A stretch of DNA of 33,597 nt. Origin: Virgisporangium aurantiacum (lineage in GTDB: Bacteria; Actinomycetota; Actinomycetes; Mycobacteriales; Micromonosporaceae). Below are positions 8,882 to 16,536 of the stretch, piece after piece; position 1 is the first letter of the stretch, and each line of letters begins with the position of its first letter. Position numbers and translations under genes: made by a program. The stretch covers positions 1 to 33,597 of the forward strand of contig NZ_BOPG01000126.1 in assembly GCF_016863635.1 (NCBI RefSeq), given 5' to 3'. The notes beneath the pieces were generated by a model, which was given only the letters and a program-made list of their open reading frames with translations, did not search any database and was not told where the DNA came from.

Positions 8882-9420
8882 CACTGCACAAGCCGAGGAT
8901 CCGACCGGAGTGTCAACGGGCATCAACTGCGCTGGACGAAGGCGTGGCGCCGAAGGTTCCTGCCCGAGGCTCGGCCGGTATTCGGGCGGCGTAGGTACCA
9001 CCGAGCCACTTGGCCGTCGCGGCCGAGTTTGCGCCGATGCGTACACAGTCATCGCGCTCTGGCTCGGGAACGAATCTCCTGTGACAACGCAGATCCACCT
9101 GCACGCAGACATGGCGTTCAAGGAACGTGCTCTCGCTCGAACCACGCCACCGCACAGCAAGACCGGCCGCTACAGGCACCGGATACCCTCTGCTCACCTT
9201 CCTCGATGGCCACTGACACGGAACGGCGCCAGGCTATGCCGCGCTTCCAGTTCCGAAAGGCCGTTCAGCGATCGGCATCCGAACGGCGGCATTACCGGTG
9301 CTGCGGCATAATCCGACCGGATGCTGGTGGCCTGGGCGACCGTGCACGCCGCTGTCGTCACGCCAACCGCGCCGATGTCTGGTGTGCAGGCCAAACACCG
9401 TCATACATCGCGCCGTGACC

Positions 9421-9450
9421 GCGGCGGTGTTCCGCGGCGGTGTTCCGCGG
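9421..9450 (+). repeat. 13-bp tandem duplication
   Basis: GCGGCGGTGTTCC occurs twice in direct succession and is followed by a partial third copy. On the reverse strand it lies in the 'AEHRRG' codons of a transposase remnant and shifts its frame. Confidence 0.7.
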
Positions 9451-9633
9451 TGAGCGACAACCCGGCCGTGAGGTGACCGGCCCGTGCGTGCATAGCAGCG
9501 CGTCGGTGAACTCGATCAACGCATCCGCCGGCGCGGTCAGACACCGGTGGAACTCCGTCCGGAACCCGGCGAGCGCATTTCTGGCCACGCCGACAGGCAG
9601 GCTGGGCAACCTGAGCCCGCCCAGATAGTTCAT
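9425..9633 (-). pseudogene. actinobacterial IS4-like transposase, N-terminal fragment
   Basis: Reverse-strand reading gives 'VARNALAGFRTEFHRCLTAP', 'ADALIEFTDALLCTHGPVTS' and, after a frame change, 'LSLTAEHRRG' then 'HGAMYDGV'. This is the usual opening of a family of actinobacterial putative transposases ('L..FR.E.H.CL..RADALFEL.DA.LC..GPV.SL..LSL..EHRRGHGA.YDAL'). The catalytic part is absent. A 13-bp tandem duplication inside the EHRRG codons disrupts the frame by itself. No terminal repeats are seen. Confidence 0.5.
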
Positions 9634-9839
9634 AATCGTGGCCCACGGCCACCGTCCTTGCCCTTCGCGTCCTTGCCGGGAACCGAAGGATCATCAGACG
9701 GTGGCTGCCTTCTACCCACTCGACACGCCGCATCGATACACGGGAATGAGAAACACCGGACCGCCGAGGTTAGGAACAAGCTCAGTGGACGTTCGCCCGC
9801 AAGTTCTACCGTGCTGCCGGCGTCGACGAGCTTCTCGTC

Positions 9840-10515
9840 GCCATGACGAAACCCTGCCCACTCTGACGTAGCGCACCGCGCAGGTCGTCGTGCTCGCCGT
9901 AGAAGCTGTCCGCCACTACCGCCCGGCAGACCACACCGGCAGCGAGCGCTTCGGCGATCAGATCGGCGGCGATCGCCAACTTGGTCCGGAACCCGGGATC
10001 GGCCTGCTTGTGGGGGAAATGGGAGGCCGGGGTGTAGGGCTGCGTGTGCGGCGGATAGTAGATGCGTTCGTCGGCCCACACGGTGGTCACGGTGACGATG
10101 CCGTTGTCGGTCTTGCCGTACCGGCCGAACCACTGCCGCCCGACGTGCGCCGTTGCGGTGCCGTCCTTGCGGTCGCCGGAGTCGTCGATCGCGATCACGC
10201 CACGGCCGTGCGACGCGGTCGCCGGGTCGTTCACCAATAGTTCCAGCCGCCGCCGGTTGATCTCGTCGGCATCCCAGGTGGATTGCGACAGGAAGTACTG
10301 CAACCGTTGCACCGCAGCATGCTGCGCGCCGATGACCAGTTCCGCCCCAGCCAGGCCGGTCAAGGTCTTGTTGCGATCACGGGGCGCGAGCAGGCCGGTC
10401 AGATACTCCCGGAACCCCGCCGCTGCGCCAGCCGGGAGAACAACTCGTCAAAACACGCCACGTAGCCCTCCAACGGACCCGCAGCCAGCGGACACACCGC
10501 ACGAACCACCCGGCA
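9840..10515 (-). pseudogene. IS701-type transposase, truncated and frameshifted
   Basis: A long frame reads 'MTGLAGAELVIGAQHAAVQR', 'STWDADEINRRRLELL', 'GVIAIDDSGDRKDGTATAHV', 'GRQWFGRYGKTDNGIVTVTT', 'RTKLAIAADLIAEALAAGV' and 'AVVADSFYGEHDDLRGAL', ending shortly after 'GFVMATR'. Upstream, in another frame, the expected N-terminus 'LEGYVACFDELFSRLAQR' and 'FREYLTGLLAPRDRNKT' are visible, so one indel near 10435 split the gene. The first two catalytic acidic residues (IDDSG and VVADS) are present. The C-terminal third with the final glutamate is deleted near 9845. It cannot transpose on its own. Confidence 0.7.
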
Positions 10516-10529
10516 CCCCGACGCTCGAC

Positions 10530-10868
10530 AGAACACCTGCCGAACGCAACGCCACACACCACAGAACGGTTACGAAGGCGACAAACTACCACTAGGACAC
10601 CGACACGTCCGGAGAGGCAACGCCGGCATGCCTCACCCTCCGAGCGGTCGGCGCTACTCGCCGTGGTCGTGCGCGCGATGCCGACGCCGCGCCCTCGGCT
10701 CGGACAAGGTGCGGACTCTGTCCGGCCAGCGGGCATGTCAGCGTCGCTGACATTCCGGTTTGCCCCCACCTGCTCGCGGTCGAGGGAGTGAACGGTGTTC
10801 TACGGGCCGGCACGGTGTGCGGACAGGCGTAGATTCCCGTAGTGTCCGCCTCCGCGCGGCGGTTACCG
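10530..10868. other. intergenic stretch, nothing recognised
   Basis: About 340 bases upstream of the SUFU gene. Open frames exist on the reverse strand but are arginine-rich with no motif. The last bases carry the hexamer GATAGG listed separately. Confidence 0.35.
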
Positions 10869-10874
10869 GATAGG
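10869..10874 (+). promoter_or_regulatory. -10-like hexamer GATAGG, near-leaderless start
   Basis: GATAGG lies 7 bases before the ATG at 10882, a spacing that would place transcription start at the start codon. An overlapping AGGA could alternatively act as a weak ribosome site. Confidence 0.25.
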
Positions 10875-10881
10875 ACGGCTG

Positions 10882-11655
10882 ATGCTCAACGCTTACGACG
10901 CGACTGTCGAGACCCTCTCTGAGCTGTGGAGGACCGACGAGTTTTCCACCATGGACTTCATACCCATGAAGCCACCATTCACCGAGCCGATCCTACAAAT
11001 CGCCTGGCATATCCGTGCCGAACCACGACGGCACCTTCATGTGCAAACAATCGGCCTCAGCGAACTCCTGGACAAGGAAACCGCAGATCCGACCCGCAGC
11101 GGGTTCGGCGTGGAACTATCGCTACGCCTGGCGCTCGACGCAGACGACCAACTGACCGAGTGGCCACGTGGCGGAACCCTGACCGAGTGGCCGCGTGGCA
11201 GCGTCGGAACCTTGCAGACACTGGGACGGGTGTTCTTCGGTGCTCGCCGCAGGCCCGACTTCGACGGCATCGTCCCGTGTGCCACGCCCTACTCTGCGGA
11301 CTCGGCCATTACTGGACTTCGGTGGTCGGACCTGTCGTTTGAGGACTCGGCCGTCGAAGTGACGGGTGATGGCTGTTTCGCCAAGGCCGTCGCTGGCACT
11401 GCGCCGTTCGAGTTCACCCAGTTGGCTCCTGGGATACACGGCGTTGCCGGTAACGCAACGGGGCTGGTATTCGACAAGGATCCGGAACTCGACCCGATCG
11501 AGTGCGCGACCGGTCGGCTCGAATTCTGGAGTGTCCTCGGCCACCGACTCCGAGCCGACGACCCGGGTACCGATGTCGTCGCCCGCACCCGCATGTACCT
11601 GGTCGGCGCGATGCATCCACGAGACGTAGACGAGTGGACGTTGCCCGCGCTGTGA
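10882..11655 (+). CDS. SUFU (suppressor of fused)-domain protein, predicted immunity type
   Basis: 257 residues with no signal peptide. The central part follows the bacterial SUFU pattern: 'LHVQTIGLSELLDKE', where the family has 'xHYxTxGLSEL', followed by 'SGFGVELSLRLAL' and then 'GTLQTLGRVFFGARRRPDFDGI'. Bacterial SUFU proteins have been proposed, from gene-neighbourhood studies of polymorphic toxin systems, to be immunity proteins that bind toxins directly. Residues 91-108 hold a tandem duplication (LTEWPRGGT then LTEWPRGSV) encoded by a 27-bp repeat, which would lengthen a surface loop. No toxin gene adjoins; the neighbours are transposase and LuxR remnants. Confidence is good for the domain and low for the specific role. 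Confidence 0.7.
   Translation: MLNAYDATVETLSELWRTDEFSTMDFIPMKPPFTEPILQIAWHIRAEPRRHLHVQTIGLSELLDKETADPTRSGFGVELSLRLALDADDQLTEWPRGGTLTEWPRGSVGTLQTLGRVFFGARRRPDFDGIVPCATPYSADSAITGLRWSDLSFEDSAVEVTGDGCFAKAVAGTAPFEFTQLAPGIHGVAGNATGLVFDKDPELDPIECATGRLEFWSVLGHRLRADDPGTDVVARTRMYLVGAMHPRDVDEWTLPAL
11152..11205 (+). repeat. 27-bp in-frame tandem duplication in the SUFU gene
   Basis: The unit begins CTGACCGAGTGGCC at 11152 and again at 11179; only one mismatch occurs in the first 21 bases. It adds nine residues (LTEWPRGxx) to the protein. Confidence 0.85.
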
Positions 11656-11854
11656 GCCTGGCAGCGGCGGTCTGCGGAATGTCGTACAGCGTGCGGCCCG
11701 GCAACCGGGTGAGCGACCGTGCGGTTGCGCATCTCGCCGTTGTACGCGTCGAACCTGCCCAGTACCAGCGCGACCTGACAGCCGACGGCGGCGGCGCGAT
11801 ACCCGTGCCTACATCATCGCCAGGCCGCCTCGAACGGACCCCAGTCCGCTGGGC

Positions 11855-12005
11855 CTGACCAACGACGAGATCGGCGAGCGGCTCTTCCTGTCCCCGATGA
11901 CCGTCAGACCCATGCGAACCGGGCCATGGCGAAACTCGGCGCCCGCGACCGAGCGCAACTCGGCGTCATCGCCTACCAGAGCGGCCGGATCCGAGCCGGT
12001 GATCC
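11855..12005 (+). pseudogene. NarL/LuxR-type response regulator, HTH remnant with frameshift
   Basis: Reading from 11855 gives 'LTNDEIGERLFLSPMTVR', the recognition part of a LuxR helix-turn-helix. Loss of one base near 11910 then moves the frame to 'THANRAMAKLGARDRAQLGV' and 'IAYQSGRIRAGDP', the normal end of such domains. The receiver domain is missing, and the bases before 11855 do not encode the preceding 'LTxREREVL' helix. It is therefore a 3' fragment of a two-component response regulator. Confidence 0.65.
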
Positions 12006-12035
12006 CGGACCGCAACAGCGCAGTCGTCGCCCGCG

Positions 12036-12190
12036 GCAGCCCGAGCGGACCTCGATGACCTGCCCATGCGTCAACTCCGACCGGTCATCGACCGGGCGCA
12101 GGCCATCGATGGCATCCCGGATCCTCAGCCGGGAACTGAACCCCGCCACCACCGGCAACGACCCCAGCAACTTCTGCACCGAAGGCCACC
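12036..12190 (-). pseudogene. IS1634-type transposase, N-terminal DUF4277 fragment
   Basis: The reverse strand encodes 'LLGSLPVVAGFSSRLRIRDA' and 'IDGLRPVDDRSELTHGQVIEV'. IS1634-group transposases begin with a domain of the form 'LG.LPVV..F..RL.....ID...PV.....THG.VI..LV.NRL'. The 'NRLTSP' continuation and the catalytic core are missing. Truncated remnant of about 50 residues. Confidence 0.5.
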
Positions 12191-12269
12191 CGAACCGCGC
12201 ACGTTGTCTCACAGCCCGGCAGACTCCCATCGACCACACCCACGACCAACCACCCGCGGAACACCGGGG

Positions 12270-13049
12270 CTAGGAGACGAGCGGGCTGCCACCGGCAGCG
12301 ACGTGCTCGAGCAGTGCCCGCGTGTCGACCCGCCCGACGGTCCAGGACTCGTTGTCGCCGGTGTCGACCACCGCCGGCGGCACGCGCGCGGCCAACTCGT
12401 CGAGCTGCCGATGTAGTTCGGGTGAGTCGTGTCGGTAGGTGTTCTCGTCCGCGACGAACTCGGCCTCGATCCGGCCGATGACTATGTCGTGCTGCTGGGT
12501 GTTGACCAACAGGCGGGTCCGCAGCGTGTCGGTGACGCCGAGGAGGCCCGCGCTGTAGTAGCCGAGGACGAACTCGGCGTCGAGGTTGCGGGCCAACACG
12601 TCGCCCTCACCCCAAACGGTGCGTGTGGTCAGGGTGCCGGCCACGATGATGTGGGCGGTCTCGTCGACGGAGATGGAGTTGGCGTGCAGGTCGCCGAGGA
12701 CGATCAGTGCCTCGCCGTCGTACATGTCGACTCCCCCCGCAACGTGGAGATCACCGGCGACGACGCGTTCGAACTCGTCCGCTCCGATCGGTTCGATTTC
12801 CGCGGCGTTCCCGGACGCGTCGGCGGTGAATCCGGGAGCGGTGTACACGAGCCGCGCGAGGGCATAGGCGACGTGGCCGCACGGGGCCGCGGTGAACAGC
12901 CCGGAGAGGTCGTCACCGTCCCACTGTCGCAGGCACCCGCGAAGCTCGTCGAATACGTTGCCCCCGATGCACTCCGCGGTGATGACGTGGTCGGCGCGCA
13001 GCTGCGGCTCCATCGTTGCCAGGTGGGCGGCGAGGTGATCCGAATTCAT
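12270..13049 (-). CDS. beta-solenoid (bactofilin/polymer-forming-like) hypothetical protein
   Basis: 259 residues, acidic and soluble. The middle part shows short strand-turn units at about 16-20 residue spacing: 'VVAGDLHVAGGVDMYDGEAL', 'IVLGDLHANSISVDETAHIIVAGTL', 'GEGDVLARNLDAEFVLGYYS'. This is the 'GDL.V.G.......I.V.G.L' rhythm of right-handed beta-solenoids such as bactofilins. The N-terminal 75 residues and C-terminal 60 residues are non-repetitive. Start at ATG 13049; the reverse-strand hexamer TACCCT lies 7 bases upstream and no ribosome site is visible. It is similar in fold type, though not closely in sequence, to the protein at 13619. Unknown function; bactofilin-type polymerisation or toxin binding are both possible. 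Confidence 0.75.
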   Translation of the reverse strand: MNSDHLAAHLATMEPQLRADHVITAECIGGNVFDELRGCLRQWDGDDLSGLFTAAPCGHVAYALARLVYTAPGFTADASGNAAEIEPIGADEFERVVAGDLHVAGGVDMYDGEALIVLGDLHANSISVDETAHIIVAGTLTTRTVWGEGDVLARNLDAEFVLGYYSAGLLGVTDTLRTRLLVNTQQHDIVIGRIEAEFVADENTYRHDSPELHRQLDELAARVPPAVVDTGDNESWTVGRVDTRALLEHVAAGGSPLVS

Positions 13050-13056
13050 GGCCGTA

Positions 13057-13062
13057 AGGGTA
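13057..13062 (-). promoter_or_regulatory. -10-like hexamer TACCCT, near-leaderless start
   Basis: On the reverse strand TACCCT lies 7 bases upstream of the ATG at 13049. No Shine-Dalgarno sequence intervenes. Confidence 0.3.
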
Positions 13063-13064
13063 CC

Positions 13065-13600
13065 GGCCGACCACCGACGACTGGCATGCCCGATCGGCCC
13101 GGCCGACTGCTACCCAGATGCGGGTCGGTAAGCCGCCGTTCAGGGCGGGGTGAATGCCCGCGCGGGAGGGCCGCCAGGCCTGACGTCGTGGGGTTCATCG
13201 TTCTTGGCGAGCCTGTGCTGCCCGGCATGGTCCGCCCCGCCGGTGTCGATGTCGACATCGACGGTTGCGACCCGACCGAGCGGCGCGCACGTACGCGCGG
13301 GTCGTCGCCCCACAGATCACCATGTGTTCGCCCCTACCTGCAGGCCGGATATCGCTCCCCAGGGGGCGCGACGCCGGCCAGGCCCATGTCGCCGCAGGCG
13401 AGGGCCAGGCATACGCGACCGGCGACGAGCCGATCGTGTTCGCCGGGTTCGAGATCACCAACTGCGAGGTCGGGCATCCGACCGGGCTGATCGCGACGAG
13501 CAGAGCGTGGGGCCTGGTACGGCGGTGCTCGCCGCGGCGCTGGTCGCCGTCCTGCTCCGCGCCTGAGCGGAAGCAGGGGTCGGCACTGGGCGGCGGTCCA
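13065..13600. other. intergenic stretch; 3' part duplicated at 5349-5469
   Basis: About 540 bases between divergent solenoid genes. No complete gene is recognised. One frame encodes 'GQAYATGDEPIVFAGFEITN' near 13400-13460 and another 'VGPGTAVLAAALVAVLL' near 13509-13560. The latter is matched in the copy upstream of 5484, suggesting remnants of a small membrane protein. Confidence 0.35.
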
Positions 13601-13604
13601 TGGA

Positions 13605-13610
13605 TATAGT
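13605..13610 (+). promoter_or_regulatory. -10-like hexamer TATAGT within an imperfect palindrome
   Basis: TATAGT lies 8 bases before the ATG at 13619. The frameshifted duplicate has GATAGT at 5470-5475 with exactly the same 8-base spacing to its GTG, although the surrounding bases differ. The hexamer sits between GTCCATGG and CCGTGGAC (7 of 8 complementary), which could be an operator. Confidence 0.45.
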
Positions 13611-13618
13611 CCGTGGAC

Positions 13619-14191
13619 ATGGGAATCGACATCCCGGGTGCCGACTGGCAGCCCATGCCCGTGCAGGACGCGGTCGACGAGTTCGGCCTCGCCGACGACA
13701 TCGAGTGCTTCTTCCTCGACGAGCCGACCAACGACGCCCTGGTTCACCGGGGTGACCTCGTCGTGCCCGGTCCGTTGGCGATCGACGGCGAGGACATCCA
13801 GTTGCATGTCATTGATGGCAGTCTCACCGTCAAGGATGCGTTCAGCTTCCAGAACGTCGACGTGTACGCGGCTCTGTGCGTCACTGGCTCGGTCACCGCG
13901 CGGAGCATGACCTGCATATGGGACATCCAATTCGTGGTCGGTGGGTCGGTCAACGTCGATGACCTTCTGATCACCCAGTTGACCGATGCGGGCTGGTTCG
14001 CCGTCCGGGCCGGACTGACGGCCGGGAGCTGGCTACAGATGGACGACCGGGGAATACTCGCCATCAACGGGCCAGTGTCGGCGCTGCGATATTCGGCAGA
14101 GGACGCGCAGGCGGCCGTCCGCGAGGAGTATCTCTTCGACGTAGAGCGCATCCGCGACGGCTTGTTCGCAGGCCGGCCGGTCCTGCGCTGA
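13619..14191 (+). CDS. beta-solenoid (bactofilin-like) hypothetical protein, intact copy
   Basis: 190 residues from ATG 13619. This start is chosen over the GTG at 13613 because the duplicate at 5484 starts at the equivalent codon (M/V-GIDIP). The N-terminal 40 residues are helical and acidic (DAVDEFGLADDIECFFLDEP). Residues about 45-145 follow a solenoid rhythm: 'RGDLVVPGPLAIDGEDIQLH', 'VIDGSLTVKDAFSFQNVDVY', 'ALCVTGSVTARSMTCIWDIQ', 'FVVGGSVNVDDLLITQLTDA', 'GLTAGSWLQMDDRGILAING'. The C-terminal helix ends with GRPVLR. No export signal. It is the functional member of a pair whose other copy has three frameshifts. Function is unknown; the fold supports a binding or scaffold role. Confidence 0.8.
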   Translation: MGIDIPGADWQPMPVQDAVDEFGLADDIECFFLDEPTNDALVHRGDLVVPGPLAIDGEDIQLHVIDGSLTVKDAFSFQNVDVYAALCVTGSVTARSMTCIWDIQFVVGGSVNVDDLLITQLTDAGWFAVRAGLTAGSWLQMDDRGILAINGPVSALRYSAEDAQAAVREEYLFDVERIRDGLFAGRPVLR

Positions 14192-14446
14192 CCGGCCGCG
14201 CAACGGCCATGCTCCTCGTACGGGGCCAGCAACGCCGAAACTGAGCAGAGCAACGACAAGGACACAAGCTCGACGACGCAAGACGTTGGATGACGGCGCG
14301 GGGAGCAGCCCAACGCCCGCGCGCTCACACAGGTGTCGGTGCTGGACACGTCGCCGGACCATTGTCTGAGCCGAGTGGCAGGGTGCAGCCTGACGCCCAG
14401 CCCGACCGGATGCGCCTGTTGAGGTGGGGCGCGTACGGTTGCCCTT

Positions 14447-15580
14447 GTGACTCCACGGCCCCGGGACCGAAAGCGCACCATCCGGGCTGTCGCGACAAGG
14501 TTGTTCCGCGCGCACGGATTCGCGCGGGTGGGCCTTGCCGAGATCGCCGAGGTGGTGGGTATCTCGGCGCCCGCGCTGTACAAGCACTTTCGCAGCAAAC
14601 AGGACCTCTTGTGTGCGCTGTTGGAGGACGAGTTGGCGGCCCTCGATGAGGCCCTGGCCGTTGGGGGCGGCGACATTTACGACGCACTCGCCACGTTCGC
14701 GGCTGAGCGCACCGCCTTCGGTGTGTTGTGGCAGCGGGAACGTCCGAAGGTGGACTCAGCGGATCGGGCACGGTTCGACGAGCGCATGGCGGCTTTGAGA
14801 GATCGCGTGACAATCGGTACAACGGGCGAGCCTGTGCTGACCCGGGCGATGCTGTCGGTGGTCGAATCGACGACGTACTACGCGGACAGGCCGGATCGGA
14901 CTGCTCAGCGCGCGGCGCTACGCAACATCCTGGTTGCCGTCGGTGGCACGTCCGGCCTCACGACGGTCTGTCCTCCCGTGGTGGCGGCCAGTGGGCCGTT
15001 GCTGTCCGCCCGCCCGTGGCTGTCCCGTCGTCAGGCGATTCTTATTTTGGCGCCGCAGCTGACTCAGGTCCGTGGTGGCTACGACGATGTCACGATGGAG
15101 GACTTGGGCACTGCGGCGGGTATGAGCGGCGCCGCCGCCTACCACTATTTCCCGTCCAAAGCAGACGTTTTTCAGGCCGCCTTCGCCCAGGCCGCGTCCT
15201 GGGGGCAGGCGATGCTGGAACAGGCGTGGACGGCCGCCACGTCTCCCGATGACATGCTCGACCGGGTCCTCGCAGGTGCCGTGCGGCTGTCCAAGGATTT
15301 CCCGGCGATCATCCGGACCGCTCTCAACAACACCGTCGAGCTTCCTGAGCCGCAACGCGTCGCTGCCCTCGCCGGCGCCGCGCAGTACACCGGCGAATGG
15401 CAGCGTTGCCTTGCTGTAGTGCGTCCGGACCTGTCCAAGGAGGACATCGAGGTGCTGACGTTCGCCGTGCTGGCGATGATCGGCGACCTCGCTGGTCCGA
15501 CGTCGGGTGACAACGTGGTGGTGCCTGCAGCGGATCTGGTGGTGCTGGCTCGGCGGGTGGTGCTGACTGGCGTCGCGTGA
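14447..15580 (+). CDS. tandem TetR/AcrR-type regulator with two HTH domains
   Basis: 377 residues, about twice the usual TetR length. A first TetR DNA-binding domain occupies residues 8-55 (TRLFRAHGFARVGLAEIAEV, then VGISAPALYKHFRSKQDLL) with its ligand domain to about 185. A second occupies about 193-245 (TMEDLGTAAGMSGAAAYHYF, then PSKADVFQAAF) followed by another ligand domain. Both keep the 'Y.(H/Y)F.SK..(L/V)' signature. The protein would bind DNA as a repressor, perhaps as a monomer that mimics a dimer. It starts at GTG 14447, with TACGGT 7 bases upstream and no ribosome site. It runs convergent to the DUF1963-MFS-esterase operon with only six bases between stops. Its target is unknown. 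Confidence 0.85.
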   Translation: MTPRPRDRKRTIRAVATRLFRAHGFARVGLAEIAEVVGISAPALYKHFRSKQDLLCALLEDELAALDEALAVGGGDIYDALATFAAERTAFGVLWQRERPKVDSADRARFDERMAALRDRVTIGTTGEPVLTRAMLSVVESTTYYADRPDRTAQRAALRNILVAVGGTSGLTTVCPPVVAASGPLLSARPWLSRRQAILILAPQLTQVRGGYDDVTMEDLGTAAGMSGAAAYHYFPSKADVFQAAFAQAASWGQAMLEQAWTAATSPDDMLDRVLAGAVRLSKDFPAIIRTALNNTVELPEPQRVAALAGAAQYTGEWQRCLAVVRPDLSKEDIEVLTFAVLAMIGDLAGPTSGDNVVVPAADLVVLARRVVLTGVA

Positions 15581-15586
15581 TGAGGT

Positions 15587-16495
15587 CTACATGATGTCTA
15601 TGTGGTACTTGACTCGGTCGAAGCGCTGCTCGGCCAGGTCTACTCGGCGGACCGACCAGTACGTTGTGGAGATGGGCGGCCCCCACTTCAGATCGTCGGT
15701 CATTTCGGCGATGGTGACCCATTCGGCATCGGGCATCGGGAGGTCTGGGAAGTGGGGCAGCGGAAGATCCTCGGGCCGGCGTGTGGCGGCGGCCGTTGCC
15801 ATCTCGTGGGGGTTTCCTTCTCCGTCGAACAGTTCGATGTCGTCCGGCATGAGCCGCTCCAGGGGATGGCTCTGTACGACCGCGACGTGCCCGCCGAGTG
15901 CCAGTTGTCCGCAGTAGGGCCATGGCTCGTTGCCGATCTGGGCGCCGTGATATTTGTCGAACAGGTCTCGGGTTTCGCCGGTCAGTTGGAGGTATTCGGG
16001 GGACGCATGCTGGGGCATGGTCCACACGATCTCGGAGCGCAGCGGGAACCGCTCGGTCAGGAATGGCCGGAAGTCCTCGTGCGGCGCCCGTTCGGACGTC
16101 GGGGTCCCGGGCTGGATGTATACGATGCGCCCGCAGGTGTCCTCCTCGTCCGTGCTGAAGTCCGGTTGCTCGGCGTTGGCGAAGAACAACAGGGTGCCGT
16201 TGTGGGGGAACGGGAAGTCCAGCACGTCCGGAGGCAGCGCACCGCAGTCGACGGACGCGATGAAATGGGGAAATCCGTTCCACTCGACGTTGTCGGGAAG
16301 TAACGGGTTGCCACCGACGAAACCGACGATCGGCGCGGTTGCCGCCGCGGGTCCGCTGCCGAATCGGAAGTCGCCGTCGCGATGCAGGACAACTCGGGGG
16401 CGGGCCAGTTGCAGCATCCAATTGGTGACCGGTTCGGGAATACCGAGTTCCTGTGCCTTCCTCAGATAACCTCGCAAGGACTCGTTCGTGTACAT
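15587..16495 (-). CDS. DUF1963 (YwqG-like) protein
   Basis: 302 residues from ATG 16495, supported by AAAGGAG about 10 bases upstream. The sequence has the DUF1963 layout: an N-terminal helix, 'KFGG.P.LP...WP'-like text as 'FVGGNPLLPDNVEWNGFPHF', 'VDCGALPPDVLDFPFPHNGT', 'LLFFANAEQPDF' and a C-terminal 'ISTTYWSVRRVDLAEQRFDR'. YwqG of Bacillus is a structurally known member of unclear function, encoded beside an LXG toxin locus, so an immunity-linked role has been considered for the family. Here it is the last gene of an operon with the MFS transporter and esterase (about 40 bases after the transporter stop). Confidence 0.8.
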   Translation of the reverse strand: MYTNESLRGYLRKAQELGIPEPVTNWMLQLARPRVVLHRDGDFRFGSGPAAATAPIVGFVGGNPLLPDNVEWNGFPHFIASVDCGALPPDVLDFPFPHNGTLLFFANAEQPDFSTDEEDTCGRIVYIQPGTPTSERAPHEDFRPFLTERFPLRSEIVWTMPQHASPEYLQLTGETRDLFDKYHGAQIGNEPWPYCGQLALGGHVAVVQSHPLERLMPDDIELFDGEGNPHEMATAAATRRPEDLPLPHFPDLPMPDAEWVTIAEMTDDLKWGPPISTTYWSVRRVDLAEQRFDRVKYHIDIM

Positions 16496-16536
16496 GCGCA
16501 GGCGACTCCTTTGTCGGTTGGTGTGGCGCGGACCTC

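Noticed and set aside
8882..9160. N-terminal extension of the ankyrin protein
   Set aside because: The frame is open but the extra 93 residues are low-complexity with no repeat and no signal peptide; the start at 8881 is more economical.
7490..9418. 642-codon open frame on the plus strand
   Set aside because: It lies antisense to the ankyrin gene; its product is Arg/Gly/Pro-rich with no motif, whereas the opposite strand gives clear ankyrin repeats.
9780..9845. Plus-strand peptide QWTFARKFYRAAGVDELLV as part of a gene
   Set aside because: It looks coding-like but extends for only about 20 residues with no supporting motif or start.
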